Below are positions 1-10,887 of a stretch of DNA of 64,000 nt, piece by piece. Numbering within the stretch: position 1 is the first letter of the stretch; each line of letters starts with the position of its first letter. The translations under genes and the position numbers were made by a program. Below the pieces are notes generated by a model. That model saw nothing but the letters and a program-made list of their open reading frames with translations, had not been told where the DNA came from and made no database searches. Source of the DNA: Xenorhabdus anantnagensis (lineage in GTDB: Bacteria; Pseudomonadota; Gammaproteobacteria; Enterobacterales; Enterobacteriaceae). The stretch is from the NCBI RefSeq assembly GCF_028598555.1, contig NZ_JAQRFN010000015.1:29772-93771 (forward strand), in the 5' to 3' direction.

Positions 1-2149
1 TTGGTGTCAGATATTGCCCACGTCCAATCCGGCTACGGGTTGCAGAAGGGGTTTGTAAGATCTGAGCCAGTTTGTGATCCAATTTGTCGGATGGTGCAGT
101 ATGTACGCGTCCCAATGGGAAGACAATCACACGGATTAAACCCGCGACCAAACGGTTAGGAAAATTGCGCAACAAATCATTCATGGCCTGTTCAGCTTGA
201 TGCAGGCTATCTTCTACTGCCCATTGTACCAATGGCAGATCTTCTTTCTGACGTCCTTCATCTTCATAGCGCTTCAAAGTAGCAGAAGCCAGGAAGATTT
301 GGCTCAGAATATCCCCCAGACGCGCTGAAATGCGTTCACGACGTTTCAGGCTGCCACCCAATACTCCCATTGAAACGTCTGAGAGCAGAGCAAGGTTGGA
401 ACTTAAGCGATTGATCTGTTGATAGTAACGTCGAGTCGCGTCATTGGCTGGCGAACTGCTGGTTCTGCCTTTGGTGATACCAAGCCACAGGCTGCGCAGA
501 GTGTTGCTGGCAACATGGCCCAAGTGACCAAACAAGGCTTTGTCAAAGTCTTTCACATTGTTGCTTTCTGCGGCTGCTATTTCAGCCAGTACATAAGGAT
601 GGCAGCGGATTGCACCTTGACCAAAGATAATCATGCTACGGGTCAGGATATTCGCACCTTCCACGGTAATGGCAATTGGGGCACCCTGATAGCTGCGGGC
701 AAGGAAGTTGGATGGGCCAAGACAGATGCCTTTACCGCCAGCAATATCCATCGCATCAATGATGGAACGCTGTCCTCTATGCGTACAGTGGTATTTCACA
801 ATGGCAGACAGAACCGCTGGTTTTTCACCCTGCATGATACCGCTGGTAATCATGGTTGCGGCTGCGTCCATCAGGTAAGAGTTACCCGCGATACGTGCCA
901 ATGGTTCTTCAATACCTTCCATCTTACCGATAGGCAGTTTGAACTGACGGCGGATATAGGAGTAAGCACCGATTGCCATAGCTGCACTTTTTAATCCCCC
1001 TGTTGCGTTGGATGGCAAGGTAATGCCACGGCCAACAGACAGGCATTCAACCAGCATACGCCACCCCTGACCTGCCATTTTTGTCCCACCAATGATGTAA
1101 TCAATAGGGACAAAAATATCTTTACCACGGGTTGGGCCATTCTGGAATGGGACATTCAGGGGGAAATGGCGGTGACCAATTTCAACTCCTGGGGTATTGG
1201 TTGGAATCAAAGCACAGGTAATTCCCAGAGATTCAGTATCGCCCAGCAGATGATCAGGGTCATACAGTTTAAATGCCAACCCCAAAACAGTAGCGATAGG
1301 AGCAAGAGTTATGTAACGCTTATTCCAATTCAGGCGCATACCAAGAACTTGCTCGCCTTGCCATTCACCCATACAGACAATACCTGTATCAGGAATGGCT
1401 CCGGCATCTGAACCGGCTTCCGGGCTGGTCAAGGCAAAGCAAGGAATTTCTTCACCACGGGCAAGGCCGGGCAAGTAACGTTTTTTCTGTTCATCGGTGC
1501 CGTAGTGTTGCAGCAATTCACCTGGCCCCAAGGAATTAGGTACACCAACAGTAATTGCCAGAATACCTGATACGCCCGCCAGTTTTTGTAGTACCTGAGA
1601 TTGAGCGTAAGCGGAAAATTCCAGACCACCGTATTCTTTCTTGATGATCATGGCAAAGAAACGATTTTCTTTCAGATAAGTCCAAAGTTCTGGAGGTAAG
1701 TCAGCCAATTCATGAGTGATTTGGAAATCATTTGCCATGCGGCAGGCTTCTTCTACCGGACCATCAATAAATGCTTGTTCTTCAGCGGATAACTGCGGTT
1801 TTGGGTAGTTATGCAGTTTTTGCCAGTCAGGGTTACCACGGAACAAATCTCCTTCCCACCATGTGGTTCCTGCATCAATGGCCTCTTTCTCTGTTGTCGA
1901 CATACTTGGTATAACCCTACGGAAGGCTTTTAAACCAGGTGCAGAGAATAAAGAGATACGTATTGGTGTAAAGACAAGGGGGAATAGGATAATGGCTAAT
2001 GGTAACAGCAACCAGTAGCTCCAAAGGCCCGTCATGCCCATAATCAGTGTATAGGCAACAAGCAGTAAGCTACTGAGAGTCAGGCTGACTTTGCGATAAC
2101 AAAGCCCGCCAATCAAGACTAAAAATACAATAATGCTGAAAGCGGTCAT
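1..2149 (-). CDS. fadE: Acyl-CoA dehydrogenase FadE (partial, C-terminus outside window)
   Basis: FadE catalyses the first oxidation of fatty-acid beta-oxidation, acyl-CoA to trans-2-enoyl-CoA, using FAD. About 716 residues are readable without a stop from the ATG at 2149. The E. coli protein has 814, so roughly 98 C-terminal residues lie past base 1. The N-terminus (about residues 3-60) is hydrophobic, as in the family. It is followed by family segments such as [29 protein letters not shown] and [17 protein letters not shown]. Identity to E. coli FadE is high throughout. A FadR-like operator lies about 34 bp upstream. The gene is divergent from gmhA. Confidence 0.97.
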   Translation of the reverse strand, partial: MTAFSIIVFLVLIGGLCYRKVSLTLSSLLLVAYTLIMGMTGLWSYWLLLPLAIILFPLVFTPIRISLFSAPGLKAFRRVIPSMSTTEKEAIDAGTTWWEGDLFRGNPDWQKLHNYPKPQLSAEEQAFIDGPVEEACRMANDFQITHELADLPPELWTYLKENRFFAMIIKKEYGGLEFSAYAQSQVLQKLAGVSGILAITVGVPNSLGPGELLQHYGTDEQKKRYLPGLARGEEIPCFALTSPEAGSDAGAIPDTGIVCMGEWQGEQVLGMRLNWNKRYITLAPIATVLGLAFKLYDPDHLLGDTESLGITCALIPTNTPGVEIGHRHFPLNVPFQNGPTRGKDIFVPIDYIIGGTKMAGQGWRMLVECLSVGRGITLPSNATGGLKSAAMAIGAYSYIRRQFKLPIGKMEGIEEPLARIAGNSYLMDAAATMITSGIMQGEKPAVLSAIVKYHCTHRGQRSIIDAMDIAGGKGICLGPSNFLARSYQGAPIAITVEGANILTRSMIIFGQGAIRCHPYVLAEIAAAESNNVKDFDKALFGHLGHVASNTLRSLWLGITKGRTSSSPANDATRRYYQQINRLSSNLALLSDVSMGVLGGSLKRRERISARLGDILSQIFLASATLKRYEDEGRQKEDLPLVQWAVEDSLHQAEQAMNDLLRNFPNRLVAGLIRVIVFPLGRVHTAPSDKLDHKLAQILQTPSATRSRIGRGQYLTP

Positions 2150-2182
2150 AGTAAAACTCCTGTAAATCTCAGGTTGAGTTGT

Positions 2183-2199
2183 CAGAGGTCTGACCTGTT
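2183..2199. promoter_or_regulatory. FadR-like operator upstream of fadE
   Basis: The 17-mer CAGAGGTCTGACCTGTT matches the FadR consensus (A/G-CTGGTC-N-GACCTGTT) at 13 of 16 scored positions as I count it, including the whole GGTC-N-GACCTGTT core. It lies 34 bp before the fadE ATG, where a repressor would block transcription. FadR repression of fadE is established in E. coli; its action here is inferred from the site. Confidence 0.7.
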
Positions 2200-2402
2200 G
2201 TGGTGTTCTTCTTTTTTAGATGAGGAAAATGTATTTATCAATACATTTACATCTTAATTACAATCTAGCTCACAAAGTCATTGTAGTTTAGTGGGCAATA
2301 ATTCTGCTGAGATGTGATGATATCTTCTTTCAGGGGGGGGAATCCGTTACACTAATTGACTAGTATTATTAATTCCGAAGACCTTTCAGGAGTATAAGTT
2401 CC

Positions 2403-2984
2403 ATGTATCAAGAACTGATCCGCAGTGAGTTATCCGAGGCCGCAGATACGTTGGCTAATTTCCTTAACGATGATGCAAATATTGATGCGATTCAAAAAGC
2501 CGCTGTTTTGTTGTCTGATTCATTCAAGGCTGGGGGGAAAGTGCTTTCCTGTGGTAATGGTGGCTCGCATTGTGACGCCATGCATTTTGCGGAAGAATTG
2601 ACAGGCCGTTACCGTGAAAATCGTCCGGGATATCCGGCCATTGCGATTTCCGATCCTAGCCATTTATCCTGCGTGAGCAATGATTTTGGTTATGACTATG
2701 TATTTTCTCGCTATGTTGAAGCCGTTGGTCAAAAAGGTGATGTATTACTGGGTATTTCGACTTCGGGAAACTCTGGCAACATCATTAAAGCGGTTGAAGC
2801 AGCCCGTGCCAAGGGTATGAAAGTGATTACGCTGACTGGCAAGGATGGCGGAAAAATGGCAGGTACGGCAGATGTTGAAATTCGGATACCACATTTTGGT
2901 TATGCAGACCGTATTCAGGAAATTCATATCAAAGTCATTCATATCTTGATTCAATTGATTGAAAAAGAAATGGTAAAAGCCTGA
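2403..2984 (+). CDS. gmhA: Phosphoheptose isomerase GmhA
   Basis: GmhA (LpcA) converts sedoheptulose 7-phosphate to D-glycero-D-manno-heptose 7-phosphate, the first step of LPS inner-core heptose synthesis in the cytoplasm. The 193-residue protein is one longer than E. coli GmhA and has the SIS sugar-isomerase fold. [20 protein letters not shown] sits near residues 50-69 and [10 protein letters not shown] near 118. The ATG follows a good AGGAG ribosome site in caggagtataagttcc. Gene order gmhA-yafJ-yafK is the same as in E. coli. Confidence 0.97.
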   Translation: MYQELIRSELSEAADTLANFLNDDANIDAIQKAAVLLSDSFKAGGKVLSCGNGGSHCDAMHFAEELTGRYRENRPGYPAIAISDPSHLSCVSNDFGYDYVFSRYVEAVGQKGDVLLGISTSGNSGNIIKAVEAARAKGMKVITLTGKDGGKMAGTADVEIRIPHFGYADRIQEIHIKVIHILIQLIEKEMVKA

Positions 2985-2992
2985 TTGCTGTT

Positions 2993-3057
2993 CGTTAGGA
3001 ATAGGTGTTAGGAATAAGCGTTAAGAATAGGTGTTAGGAGTAGGCGTTAGAGGTAGG
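2993..3057. repeat. Five tandem 13-bp imperfect repeats before yafJ
   Basis: Five consecutive 13-bp units of the form (c/t)GTTAGGAATAGG fill the space between gmhA and yafJ. The first base alternates c,t,c,t,c. The last unit has diverged to cgttagaggtagg, and its AGAGG (3049-3053) is the probable Shine-Dalgarno sequence of yafJ, 6 bp before the ATG. Confidence 0.9.
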
Positions 3058-3059
3058 CA

Positions 3060-3827
3060 ATGTGTGAATTACTTGGCATGAATGCCAACGTGCCGACAGA
3101 TATTATTTTCAGTCTGAGTGGCTTAATTCAGCGTGGTGGGCATACCGGCCCTCATAAGGATGGCTGGGGAATTACCTTCTATGAGGGATTGGGATACAGA
3201 ACGTTTAAAGATCATCAATCCAGTTGTCATTCACCTGTGGCTCAATTTGTACGGGGCTGTCCGATTAAATCAGAAGTGATTGTGGCCCATATTCGTCAGG
3301 CAAACAGAGGTAATGTTTCTCTGGTAAATACTCATCCATTTACCCGTGAGTTGTGGGGAAAATACTGGACTTATGCCCATAATGGTCAACTTAAGGGGCA
3401 CAATAAGTTGAAAACGGGTAGTTACCGACCGGTTGGTGAGACAGACAGTGAATGGGCATTTTGCTGGATATTGCATCAGCTATCGTTGAAATATCCCAAG
3501 CGACCTTCCAATTGGCCGGCAGTATTTAAGTTTATTGCCTCTTTGGCCCATCAACTGAGAGAAAAAGGTGTTTTCAATATGTTGTTGTCGGATGGACAAT
3601 TTGTCATGGCTTACTGTTCGACCCAACTGTATTGGATTACTCGTCGTGCTCCTTTTGGCAGGGCCAAATTACTTGATCAGGATGTTGAAATTGACTTTCA
3701 GCAGCATACTCAACCAGGGGATGTAGTATCAGTGATTGCTACTCAACCTTTAACTGGAAATGAATCTTGGCATCGTATCGAATCAGGTAACTATGCGCTA
3801 TTCCATCTTGGAGAGAAGATAGTTTGA
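3060..3827 (+). CDS. yafJ: Class II glutamine amidotransferase-like protein YafJ
   Basis: The 255-residue protein has the length of E. coli YafJ and starts MCELLGMNAN. Removal of Met would expose Cys2 as the N-terminal nucleophile of class II (Ntn) glutamine amidotransferases. Other family segments are the GHTGPHKDGWG stretch near residue 29, HIRQANRG near 78 and NTHPF near 90. The physiological substrate is unknown. The gene follows gmhA and takes its ribosome site from the last unit of a 13-bp repeat array. Its last 30 bp overlap the 3' end of convergent yafK. Confidence 0.93.
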   Translation: MCELLGMNANVPTDIIFSLSGLIQRGGHTGPHKDGWGITFYEGLGYRTFKDHQSSCHSPVAQFVRGCPIKSEVIVAHIRQANRGNVSLVNTHPFTRELWGKYWTYAHNGQLKGHNKLKTGSYRPVGETDSEWAFCWILHQLSLKYPKRPSNWPAVFKFIASLAHQLREKGVFNMLLSDGQFVMAYCSTQLYWITRRAPFGRAKLLDQDVEIDFQQHTQPGDVVSVIATQPLTGNESWHRIESGNYALFHLGEKIV

Positions 3828-4550
3828 TTCATTGTTCCATAAGGGGAGCTGATTTTTTGGGTTTACGTTAACAACATATCGCCCGCCTATTATGTTAACA
3901 GTGGCAGGAATGCTATTTTGAACAAAATACGCATAGGCGGGCTGTAATTGTTTCCAAAACAAGTAATTGTCATTATTTTGATGCCGTTTCATATTTTGCG
4001 GAGTCATTCTGAAAGGATAAATATTGATTTTGATTTCATGCTGCCCATGATGAAATGCACTTTCCGCGTACTGATATATCTCATCCATATAGCGATTGGT
4101 CATGGCATAACAGCCAATGGATTTACATGCACCATGAATCATTAAATCCCTGCCGGAATATCCTTTGAATTTATCAAATTCATTGGGAAAGCCCAGATTA
4201 ATGGCTCGATAATAGTGGCTATCTGGCTTTAATTGTTTGAGGCTGACATGGTAAAACCCTTCAGGGCTTTTGAAATCACCTTTCAGTGTCTTTGGGCCAA
4301 GTCCTCCAGAGTAATTACAAATAGGGTAGCTTTGGGTCAATTGATAATGGTTTGTATTGTCTCTCGTATAAAGCTCAAGAAGTTTTTCTTCTTTGAATAT
4401 TTGAATGAAAATCTTGGCACCCATTCTTTTAGATTGTGATAGAGAAGAGTGTGTGATTGAGGATTGCATTACGGAAAAATGGGCCACGACAAAAAAGGGC
4501 ACATGTAATAGTAATAGACTCAATGAAAGGCAAAATACTATTTTTTTCAT
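3798..4550 (-). CDS. yafK: YafK/DpaA-type L,D-transpeptidase-fold protein
   Basis: This 250-residue exported protein has an N-terminal hydrophobic signal segment (about residues 3-24) and a YkuD (L,D-transpeptidase) domain. The catalytic signature IHGACKSIGCYAM lies at residues 138-150, with His139 and Cys147 as the expected pair. E. coli YafK (DpaA/LdtF) cuts the link between Braun lipoprotein and peptidoglycan; the same role is inferred here. The long N-terminal segment before the domain could be part of the signal peptide, so the exact start is slightly uncertain. The gene converges on yafJ with a 30 bp overlap and no visible intrinsic terminator. Confidence 0.9.
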   Translation of the reverse strand: MKKIVFCLSLSLLLLHVPFFVVAHFSVMQSSITHSSLSQSKRMGAKIFIQIFKEEKLLELYTRDNTNHYQLTQSYPICNYSGGLGPKTLKGDFKSPEGFYHVSLKQLKPDSHYYRAINLGFPNEFDKFKGYSGRDLMIHGACKSIGCYAMTNRYMDEIYQYAESAFHHGQHEIKINIYPFRMTPQNMKRHQNNDNYLFWKQLQPAYAYFVQNSIPATVNIIGGRYVVNVNPKNQLPLWNNESNYLLSKME

Positions 4551-4972
4551 AACATAACCGGACAGTTAGATGGAATATCAGGATTGGGATGGCAATTTTT
4601 TGGTGAAATAATAAATAAAAGATAGCAGTGATATCCTGTTCTTGTGAAGTTACTTTTCGGTCAAAAATCGTCCTGTGGTAGAGAAAAGTGAGGCGATAAC
4701 TCGTCTTTATCGAGTAGTTAACAGTTCAGCAGAGAAATTATTCTTATTTGCTTGAGCCAAGTCACTTGATTAATCAGACAGTCAGTGGGGGAGATGTTAG
4801 AATTGCCGCTGGCTAAAATTAAGAGAAAATTGTAACGATTATCGGAGTGAATAACTTGAGATATATATCGCTCAAGGTGTTTTTTTATTACTGAAGTCGC
4901 TGCATTACCCCAAGGAAATACCGCAGGGTAATCTGTAGTATATGATTTAACTGATAAACTTGTGCAAATCTT
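4551..4972. promoter_or_regulatory. 422-bp leader region between yafK and nqrA with two hairpins
   Basis: No credible gene is visible here. Nearest nqrA there is a small hairpin with stem CTTGAG (4855-4860) / CTCAAG (4871-4876), followed by a run of T, so it looks like a weak terminator. A second hairpin has stem ATTACCC (4904-4910) / GGGTAAT (4926-4932). Together they may form an attenuating leader for the nqr operon, but no known riboswitch or transcription-factor site was recognised. Confidence 0.4.
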
Positions 4973-6316
4973 ATGATAAAAATTAAAAAAGGACTCAACC
5001 TCCCGATAGCAGGAGAGCCTGCCCAAGTTATAGAAGACGGTCCAACAATTCGCCATGTCGCTTTACTGGGCGAAGAATATGTTGGAATGCGTCCTTCTAT
5101 GCTGGTTAAGGAAGGTGAGCATGTTAAAAAAGGGCAAATTCTTTTTGAAGACAAGAAGAACCCAGGGGTTATTTTCACTAGTCCTGCAAGCGGTAAAGTT
5201 GTAACCATTGGGCGTGGTGAACGCCGTGTCCTGCAATCTGTCGTTATTGAAGTGAATGGTGATGAGAAAGTTACGTTTGATCGCTACGAACGTGCTGAAC
5301 TTGCTGGCCTGAGCCGTGAACAGGTAGAGAAAAATCTGCTTGCATCGGGGCTGTGGACAGCATTGCGTACACGTCCTTTCAGTCATTCTCCTGTTCCCGG
5401 TTCCACACCAAAGGCAATCTTTGTTACGGCAATGGATACTCAGCCACTGGCTGCTGATCCTTTAGTCGTTATTGCAACTCAGGAAGAGGCTTTTGTTGAT
5501 GGCCTGAATGTTCTGTCAAAATTGACAGATGGGAAAATCCACGTCTGCCATGGCGCTGGAAATATTCCAACAGCAGGAAATAACGCTCAAATTACATACA
5601 ATCAGTTTGCTGGCCCACATCCAGCCGGTTTGGTTGGTACTCATATTCATTTCATTGAACCTGTCAGTGCCCAGAAAATGGTATGGCATCTGGGATATCA
5701 GGATGTCATTGCCATCGGTAAACTGTTTACCACAGGCGAACTTTACACTGATCGCGTAGTATCCCTGGCCGGGCCGCAGGTTAAATCTCCACGCTTGGTA
5801 CGCACCCAATTGGGCGCTGATTTGCTGGAATTGACGCAAAATCAGTTGAAAGAAGGTGACAACCGTATCATTTCTGGTTCCGTACTGTGTGGTACAAAAT
5901 CAGATGACGCTCGCCATTATCTTGGCCGCTTCCATACATTAGTTTCCGTTCTTGCAGAAGGTCGGGAAAAAGAGCTATTCGGTTGGATCGCTCCGGGCAT
6001 TAATAAGTTTTCTATTACCCGCACCACAATTGGCCATTTCCTGAAAAAGAAACGTTTTGCTTTCTCAACCACGACAAATGGTGGGGAACGTTCCATGGTG
6101 CCAATTGGCAACTATGAGCGTGTAATGCCACTGGATATCATGGCAACGCACCTATTGCGTGACTTGCTTGCAGGCGATACTGATAGTGCTCAGGCGCTGG
6201 GTTGTCTGGAGCTGGATGAAGAAGATTTGGCATTGTGTACCTATGTTTGCCCCGGCAAATATGAGTACGGTCCAGTACTGCGTGACGTGCTGACTAAGAT
6301 TGAGCTGGAAGGGTAA
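4973..6316 (+). CDS. nqrA: Na+-translocating NADH:quinone reductase subunit A
   Basis: NqrA is the cytoplasmic, quinone-interacting subunit of the Na+-NQR respiratory complex, which couples NADH oxidation to sodium export. The 447 residues match the family length. The N-terminus [18 protein letters not shown] and the [16 protein letters not shown] segment are typical. The C-terminal part carries conserved cysteines ([13 protein letters not shown] near residue 423). It opens a tightly packed operon; nqrB starts 4 bp after its stop. Confidence 0.97.
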   Translation: MIKIKKGLNLPIAGEPAQVIEDGPTIRHVALLGEEYVGMRPSMLVKEGEHVKKGQILFEDKKNPGVIFTSPASGKVVTIGRGERRVLQSVVIEVNGDEKVTFDRYERAELAGLSREQVEKNLLASGLWTALRTRPFSHSPVPGSTPKAIFVTAMDTQPLAADPLVVIATQEEAFVDGLNVLSKLTDGKIHVCHGAGNIPTAGNNAQITYNQFAGPHPAGLVGTHIHFIEPVSAQKMVWHLGYQDVIAIGKLFTTGELYTDRVVSLAGPQVKSPRLVRTQLGADLLELTQNQLKEGDNRIISGSVLCGTKSDDARHYLGRFHTLVSVLAEGREKELFGWIAPGINKFSITRTTIGHFLKKKRFAFSTTTNGGERSMVPIGNYERVMPLDIMATHLLRDLLAGDTDSAQALGCLELDEEDLALCTYVCPGKYEYGPVLRDVLTKIELEG

Positions 6317-6319
6317 CTC

Positions 6320-7558
6320 ATGGGCCTGAAAAATTTATTTGAAAAAGTAGAACATCACTTTGAGGCCGGCGGCAAACTGGAAAAATATTATCCTCTCTAT
6401 GAGGCAGTAAGCACCGTTTTCTACACGCCGGGTATAGTGACAAAAGGGCGTGCCCATGTTCGTGATGCCATTGATCTCAAACGCATGATGATCTTGGTGT
6501 GGCTATCTGTTTTCCCTGCGATGTTTTGGGGAATGTACAACGTCGGGAATCAGGCAATACCAGCCCTGACTGATTTATATAATGGCGATGCCTTACAGCA
6601 GATTTTGTCTTCTGATTGGCATTATGTGCTTGCTCAGTATTTTGGTGCGTCATTGACACCAGATGCAGGGTGGGGCAGTAAAATGCTGTTGGGAGCGACT
6701 TACTTCCTGCCAATTTATGCGGTTGTTTTTGTCGTTGGGGGGTTCTGGGAAGTTTTGTTTGCCATTATCCGTAAACACGAAATCAACGAAGGCTTCTTTG
6801 TCAGCTCCATTCTGTTCGCCCTGATTGTTCCACCAACACTGCCATTGTGGCAGGCTGCTTTGGGGATTACTTTCGGCGTAGTGGTTGCGAAAGAAATCTT
6901 TGGTGGTACTGGTCGTAACTTCCTTAACCCAGCCTTGGCTGGTCGTGCGTTCCTGTTCTTTGCTTATCCCGCCCAGATTTCTGGTGATGTGGTCTGGACT
7001 GCGGCTGACGGTTTCTCTGGTGCAACGCCTTTGTCTCAATGGGCAACTGCGGGGAGCCACGGCTTGATGAATACCATTACTGGGCAGCCAATCACTTGGA
7101 TGGACGCTTTCATTGGTAACATTCCCGGTTCAATTGGTGAAGTCTCCACTCTGATGATTTTCATCGGTGGTGCCATCATTCTGTTTGCTCGTATCGCTTC
7201 ATGGCGCATCGTTGCTGGTGTGATGATCGGTATGATTGCAATGTCTTACCTGTTTAATGCGATTGGCTCCAGCACTAACCCAATGTTCGCTATGCCATGG
7301 TACTGGCATATGGTTCTGGGAGGCTTCGCTTTCGGTATGATCTTTATGGCTACTGACCCTGTATCCGCAGCGTTTACGGATAAAGGGAAATGGGCATACG
7401 GTATTCTGATCGGCGTTATGTGTATTTTGATCAGGGTCGTAAACCCAGCATATCCAGAAGGAATGATGTTGGCGATTCTGTTCGCTAACCTGTTCGCGCC
7501 ACTGTTCGATTATCTGGTCGTACAGGCCAATATTAAGCGGAGAAAAGCCCGTGGCTAA
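6320..7558 (+). CDS. nqrB: Na+-translocating NADH:quinone reductase subunit B
   Basis: NqrB is an integral membrane subunit (412 residues, about ten hydrophobic segments) that holds covalently bound FMN and riboflavin. The flavinylation motif SGAT is at residues 233-236, making Thr236 the predicted FMN attachment residue, as in Vibrio. [17 protein letters not shown] near residue 195 is a family hallmark. The gene overlaps nqrC by 8 bp, implying translational coupling. Flavin attachment would be done by ApbE, encoded in the same operon. Confidence 0.97.
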   Translation: MGLKNLFEKVEHHFEAGGKLEKYYPLYEAVSTVFYTPGIVTKGRAHVRDAIDLKRMMILVWLSVFPAMFWGMYNVGNQAIPALTDLYNGDALQQILSSDWHYVLAQYFGASLTPDAGWGSKMLLGATYFLPIYAVVFVVGGFWEVLFAIIRKHEINEGFFVSSILFALIVPPTLPLWQAALGITFGVVVAKEIFGGTGRNFLNPALAGRAFLFFAYPAQISGDVVWTAADGFSGATPLSQWATAGSHGLMNTITGQPITWMDAFIGNIPGSIGEVSTLMIFIGGAIILFARIASWRIVAGVMIGMIAMSYLFNAIGSSTNPMFAMPWYWHMVLGGFAFGMIFMATDPVSAAFTDKGKWAYGILIGVMCILIRVVNPAYPEGMMLAILFANLFAPLFDYLVVQANIKRRKARG

Positions 7559-8345
7559 TGATAAACCAAAAAATAATGACAGCATCGGCAGGACATTTCT
7601 CGTTGTTTTTGTGCTGTGCCTTGTATGTTCAATTGTAGTTGCTGGGTCGGCCGTAGGTTTAAAAGCGCAGCAGCAGGAACAGAAACTACTGGATAAACAG
7701 CGTAATATTCTGGATGTGGCTGGTTTGCTAAAATCGGGCATGACGGCTACAGAAATCAAAGAAATCTATAACAGTCGTATTCAGCCTGAATTGCTTGATC
7801 TGAAAACAGCAACATTGGAAAAAAGCAGCGGCAATTTCGACCTGAATAATGCTCTGCGCAGTGACGAAACCAGTATCGCTTTATTGCCAGAGCAGGATCT
7901 GGCGAAAATTCGCCGCCGTGCCAATATCGCAGAAATTTATCTGGTGAAGGATGAGCAAGGCAAAACGACTGAACTGGTTTTGCCAGTGTACGGTTCTGGC
8001 CTGTGGTCAATGATGTATGCCTTCGTTGCCATTGATATAGATGGCGTAACCTCTCATGGCATTACTTACTACTCTCAAGGTGAAACACCGGGTTTGGGTG
8101 GTGAAGTTGATAACCCACAATGGCGTAAGCAGTGGGTGGGTAAAAAGCTCTATAACCCACAAGGCGAGCCAGCGATTAAAGTTGTTCGTGGTGGTGCTGG
8201 TGATAACCCTTATGGTGTAGATGGTCTATCCGGCGCGACTCTGACTTCTAACGGTGTTCAGCATATGTTTGATTTCTGGCTGGGTGATAACGGTTTTGGC
8301 CCGTTCCTGAAAAAAGTCCGCGAGGGAGCCTTGAAAGATGGCTGA
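7551..8345 (+). CDS. nqrC: Na+-translocating NADH:quinone reductase subunit C
   Basis: NqrC (264 residues) has one N-terminal membrane helix (about residues 15-36) and a periplasmic FMN-binding domain. The ApbE-modified motif SGAT is at residues 227-230, so Thr230 should carry FMN through a phosphoester bond. The gene overlaps nqrB by 8 bp and nqrD by 8 bp, so the three are probably translationally coupled. Confidence 0.97.
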   Translation: MANDKPKNNDSIGRTFLVVFVLCLVCSIVVAGSAVGLKAQQQEQKLLDKQRNILDVAGLLKSGMTATEIKEIYNSRIQPELLDLKTATLEKSSGNFDLNNALRSDETSIALLPEQDLAKIRRRANIAEIYLVKDEQGKTTELVLPVYGSGLWSMMYAFVAIDIDGVTSHGITYYSQGETPGLGGEVDNPQWRKQWVGKKLYNPQGEPAIKVVRGGAGDNPYGVDGLSGATLTSNGVQHMFDFWLGDNGFGPFLKKVREGALKDG

Positions 8346-8967
8346 TAGTAAAGAGATAAAACGCGTCCTTCTTGGGCCGCTGTTTGATAATAACCCAATT
8401 GCATTGCAGGTTCTGGGGGTGTGTTCGGCACTGGCTGTAACCACCAAACTGGAAACCGCGCTGGTTATGACGATTGCTGTGACATTAGTGACAGCATTTT
8501 CTAACTTTTTCATTTCATTGATTCGTAACTACATTCCTGGCAGTGTGCGAATCATTGTGCAAATGGCAATCATTGCATCGCTAGTTATCGTGGTAGATCA
8601 GATTTTGCAGGCTTATGCCTACGAAATTTCCAAACAGCTATCGGTGTTTGTTGGTCTTATCATCACGAACTGTATTGTAATGGGGCGTGCTGAAGCCTAC
8701 GCCATGAAAGCACCACCAGTTGAAAGTTTCATGGATGGTATCGGTAATGGTTTGGGCTATGGCGTCATTCTGTTGCTGGTTGGTTTCTTGCGTGAACTGT
8801 TTGGTTCAGGGAAATTGTTCGGCATTACGGTGTTGGAATCTGTCAAAAATGGCGGTTGGTATCAACCAAATGGCTTGTTTCTACTGGCACCGAGTGCATT
8901 CTTTATTATTGGTATGCTGATTTGGGGTCTGCGGACTCTGAAACCTGCGCAGGTTGAGAAGGAGTAA
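8338..8967 (+). CDS. nqrD: Na+-translocating NADH:quinone reductase subunit D
   Basis: NqrD (209 residues) is a six-helix membrane subunit related to NqrE and RnfA/E. The pair forms part of the central iron-binding and sodium-channel core. Family features visible are [16 protein letters not shown] near residue 103, with the conserved Cys, and GNGLGYG near 132. The start overlaps the end of nqrC. nqrE follows after 8 bp. Confidence 0.97.
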   Translation: MADSKEIKRVLLGPLFDNNPIALQVLGVCSALAVTTKLETALVMTIAVTLVTAFSNFFISLIRNYIPGSVRIIVQMAIIASLVIVVDQILQAYAYEISKQLSVFVGLIITNCIVMGRAEAYAMKAPPVESFMDGIGNGLGYGVILLLVGFLRELFGSGKLFGITVLESVKNGGWYQPNGLFLLAPSAFFIIGMLIWGLRTLKPAQVEKE

Positions 8968-8975
8968 CAAACAAA

Positions 8976-9572
8976 ATGGAACACTATATTAGTTTGTTCG
9001 TCCGCGCAGTCTTTATCGAGAATATGGCGCTATCTTTCTTCCTCGGTATGTGTACGTTTTTGGCTGTATCAAAGAACGTTAAAACGGCTTTTGGCCTGGG
9101 TGTCGCTGTAACTGTTGTATTGGGAATTTCCGTTCCTGCCAATAACCTTGTCTACAATTTGGTACTCCGTGATGGAGCCTTGATGGATGGGGTGGATTTG
9201 AGCTTCCTGAACTTCATTACCTTTATCGGGGTAATTGCTGCACTGGTACAGATCCTGGAAATGATCTTAGACCGTTATGTTCCGGCACTTTACAACGCGT
9301 TGGGTATTTTCCTGCCGTTGATTACAGTGAACTGTGCAATTTTCGGTGGCGTTTCATTCATGGCACAGCGTGACTATAACTTCGGAGAATCCATCGTATA
9401 CGGTTTCGGCTCAGGCATGGGTTGGATGTTGGCGATTGTTCTGATGGCTGCGATCCGTGAAAAAATGAAATATGCGGATGTTCCGGCAGGTCTGAAAGGA
9501 TTGGGAATCACCTTTGTCACCACCGGTTTGATGGCATTGGGCTTTATGTCCTTCTCCGGTGTGCAGCTCTAA
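8976..9572 (+). CDS. nqrE: Na+-translocating NADH:quinone reductase subunit E
   Basis: NqrE (198 residues) is the second six-helix membrane subunit, paired with NqrD in inverted topology. It starts [19 protein letters not shown], a family hallmark. It has [10 protein letters not shown] near residue 24 and [12 protein letters not shown] near 117, which place the two conserved cysteines that with NqrD bind an iron centre in the membrane. Start spacing and ribosome site (gagaaggag before nqrE) fit co-translation with nqrD. Confidence 0.97.
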   Translation: MEHYISLFVRAVFIENMALSFFLGMCTFLAVSKNVKTAFGLGVAVTVVLGISVPANNLVYNLVLRDGALMDGVDLSFLNFITFIGVIAALVQILEMILDRYVPALYNALGIFLPLITVNCAIFGGVSFMAQRDYNFGESIVYGFGSGMGWMLAIVLMAAIREKMKYADVPAGLKGLGITFVTTGLMALGFMSFSGVQL

Positions 9573-9587
9573 AGGCGGGAAGAGTTC

Positions 9588-10814
9588 ATGGATATAATCA
9601 TTTTAGGCGTAGTAATGTTTACCCTGATTGTGTTGGTACTGACAGCAATGATTTTGTTCGCAAAATCTAAGTTAGTGAACACCGGGGATATTAAAGTTGA
9701 AGTCAATGGCGATGAGGACAAGAGTTTCTCTGCTCCCGCTGGTGATAAATTGTTGAATATGCTTTCCAACCAGGGGATTTTCGTTTCCTCTGCGTGTGGT
9801 GGCGGTGGCTCTTGTGGTCAGTGCCGTGTGAAAATCAGTGAAGGCGGTGGTGATATCCTGCCAACGGAACTTTCCCACATCAATAAGCGTGAAGCAAAAG
9901 AAGGCTGCCGATTGGCATGTCAGGTTAATGTTAAACAAGACCTGAAAATCGAGCTGCCAGAGGAGATCTTTGGCGTTAAGAAATGGGAATGTGAAGTTAT
10001 CTCCAACGATAACAAAGCAACTTTCATTAAAGAATTGAAGCTGAAAATTCCTGATGGGGAAGTGGTGCCATTCCGTGCAGGTGGTTACATTCAGATTGAA
10101 TGTCCTCCACACGTTGCCCGTTATGCGGATTATGAAGTACCACAGGAATACCGCGAAGATTGGGATAAATTCAACCTGTTCCGTTATGTCTCTGAAGTGA
10201 AAGAGCCGACGGTTCGTGCATATTCAATGGCGAACTATCCGGAAGAGCATGGCATTATCATGCTGAATGTGCGTATTGCAACGCCACCACCAAGGAATCC
10301 AGATGTTGTTCCGGGTATCATGTCTTCATACATTTGGTCACTGAAGGCGGGTGATAAGGTAACGATTTCTGGTCCATTTGGTGAATTCTTTGCGAAAGAT
10401 ACTGATGCAGAAATGATCTTCATCGGTGGTGGTGCAGGTATGGCACCAATGCGTTCTCATATCTTCGACCAGCTCAAGCGTTTGAGCTCCAAGCGTAAGA
10501 TTACCTTCTGGTATGGTGCACGTTCTAAGCGTGAAATGTTCTATACCGAAGATTTTGATCAGCTGGCGGCAGAAAATGAGAACTTCACATGGCATGTGGC
10601 ATTGTCAGATGCTTTGCCGGAAGATAATTGGGATGGTTATACAGGCTTTATTCATAATGTCCTGTATGAGAACTACCTGAAAGATCATCCGGCACCAGAA
10701 GACTGTGAATTCTATATGTGTGGGCCTCCGGTCATGAACGCTGCGGTTATTAAGATGCTGAAAGACCTCGGTGTAGAAGATGAAAACATTATGCTGGATG
10801 ATTTCGGCGGCTGA
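9588..10814 (+). CDS. nqrF: Na+-translocating NADH:quinone reductase subunit F
   Basis: NqrF is the NADH-oxidising entry subunit (408 residues). It has an N-terminal membrane helix (about 3-25), a plant-type [2Fe-2S] ferredoxin domain with ligands Cys70, Cys76, Cys79 and Cys111, and a ferredoxin-reductase-like FAD/NADH domain. [13 protein letters not shown] marks the FAD site, [12 protein letters not shown] the NADH site and [12 protein letters not shown] the C-terminal part. It is the last structural gene. A GC-rich hairpin separates it from apbE. Confidence 0.97.
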   Translation: MDIIILGVVMFTLIVLVLTAMILFAKSKLVNTGDIKVEVNGDEDKSFSAPAGDKLLNMLSNQGIFVSSACGGGGSCGQCRVKISEGGGDILPTELSHINKREAKEGCRLACQVNVKQDLKIELPEEIFGVKKWECEVISNDNKATFIKELKLKIPDGEVVPFRAGGYIQIECPPHVARYADYEVPQEYREDWDKFNLFRYVSEVKEPTVRAYSMANYPEEHGIIMLNVRIATPPPRNPDVVPGIMSSYIWSLKAGDKVTISGPFGEFFAKDTDAEMIFIGGGAGMAPMRSHIFDQLKRLSSKRKITFWYGARSKREMFYTEDFDQLAAENENFTWHVALSDALPEDNWDGYTGFIHNVLYENYLKDHPAPEDCEFYMCGPPVMNAAVIKMLKDLGVEDENIMLDDFGG

Positions 10815-10841
10815 TGTTTGTAGCATTTTGATTTAACGACA

Positions 10842-10865
10842 AGCGCCCACACTATAGTGGGCGCT
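10842..10865 (+). other. Intercistronic hairpin between nqrF and apbE
   Basis: A perfect 9-bp stem AGCGCCCAC / GTGGGCGCT with loop ACTATA sits 27 bp after the nqrF stop and 22 bp before apbE. No run of T follows, so it is not a standard terminator. It may stabilise the nqrA-F message or lower apbE-nqrM expression relative to the structural genes. Confidence 0.6.
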
Positions 10866-10887
10866 GACGATTCAGAAAGAGTGAATT

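Noticed and set aside
419..1629. Several plus- and minus-strand frames inside fadE
   Set aside because: They run across the continuous, highly conserved fadE frame on the minus strand and have no ribosome sites or family features.
4718..5056. Minus-strand frame across the nqrA leader and start
   Set aside because: It overlaps the conserved N-terminus of nqrA and shows no domain or ribosome site.
9672..10112. 146-codon minus-strand frame inside nqrF
   Set aside because: It is antisense to the conserved ferredoxin domain of NqrF; Phe/Thr-rich composition is typical of a shadow frame.
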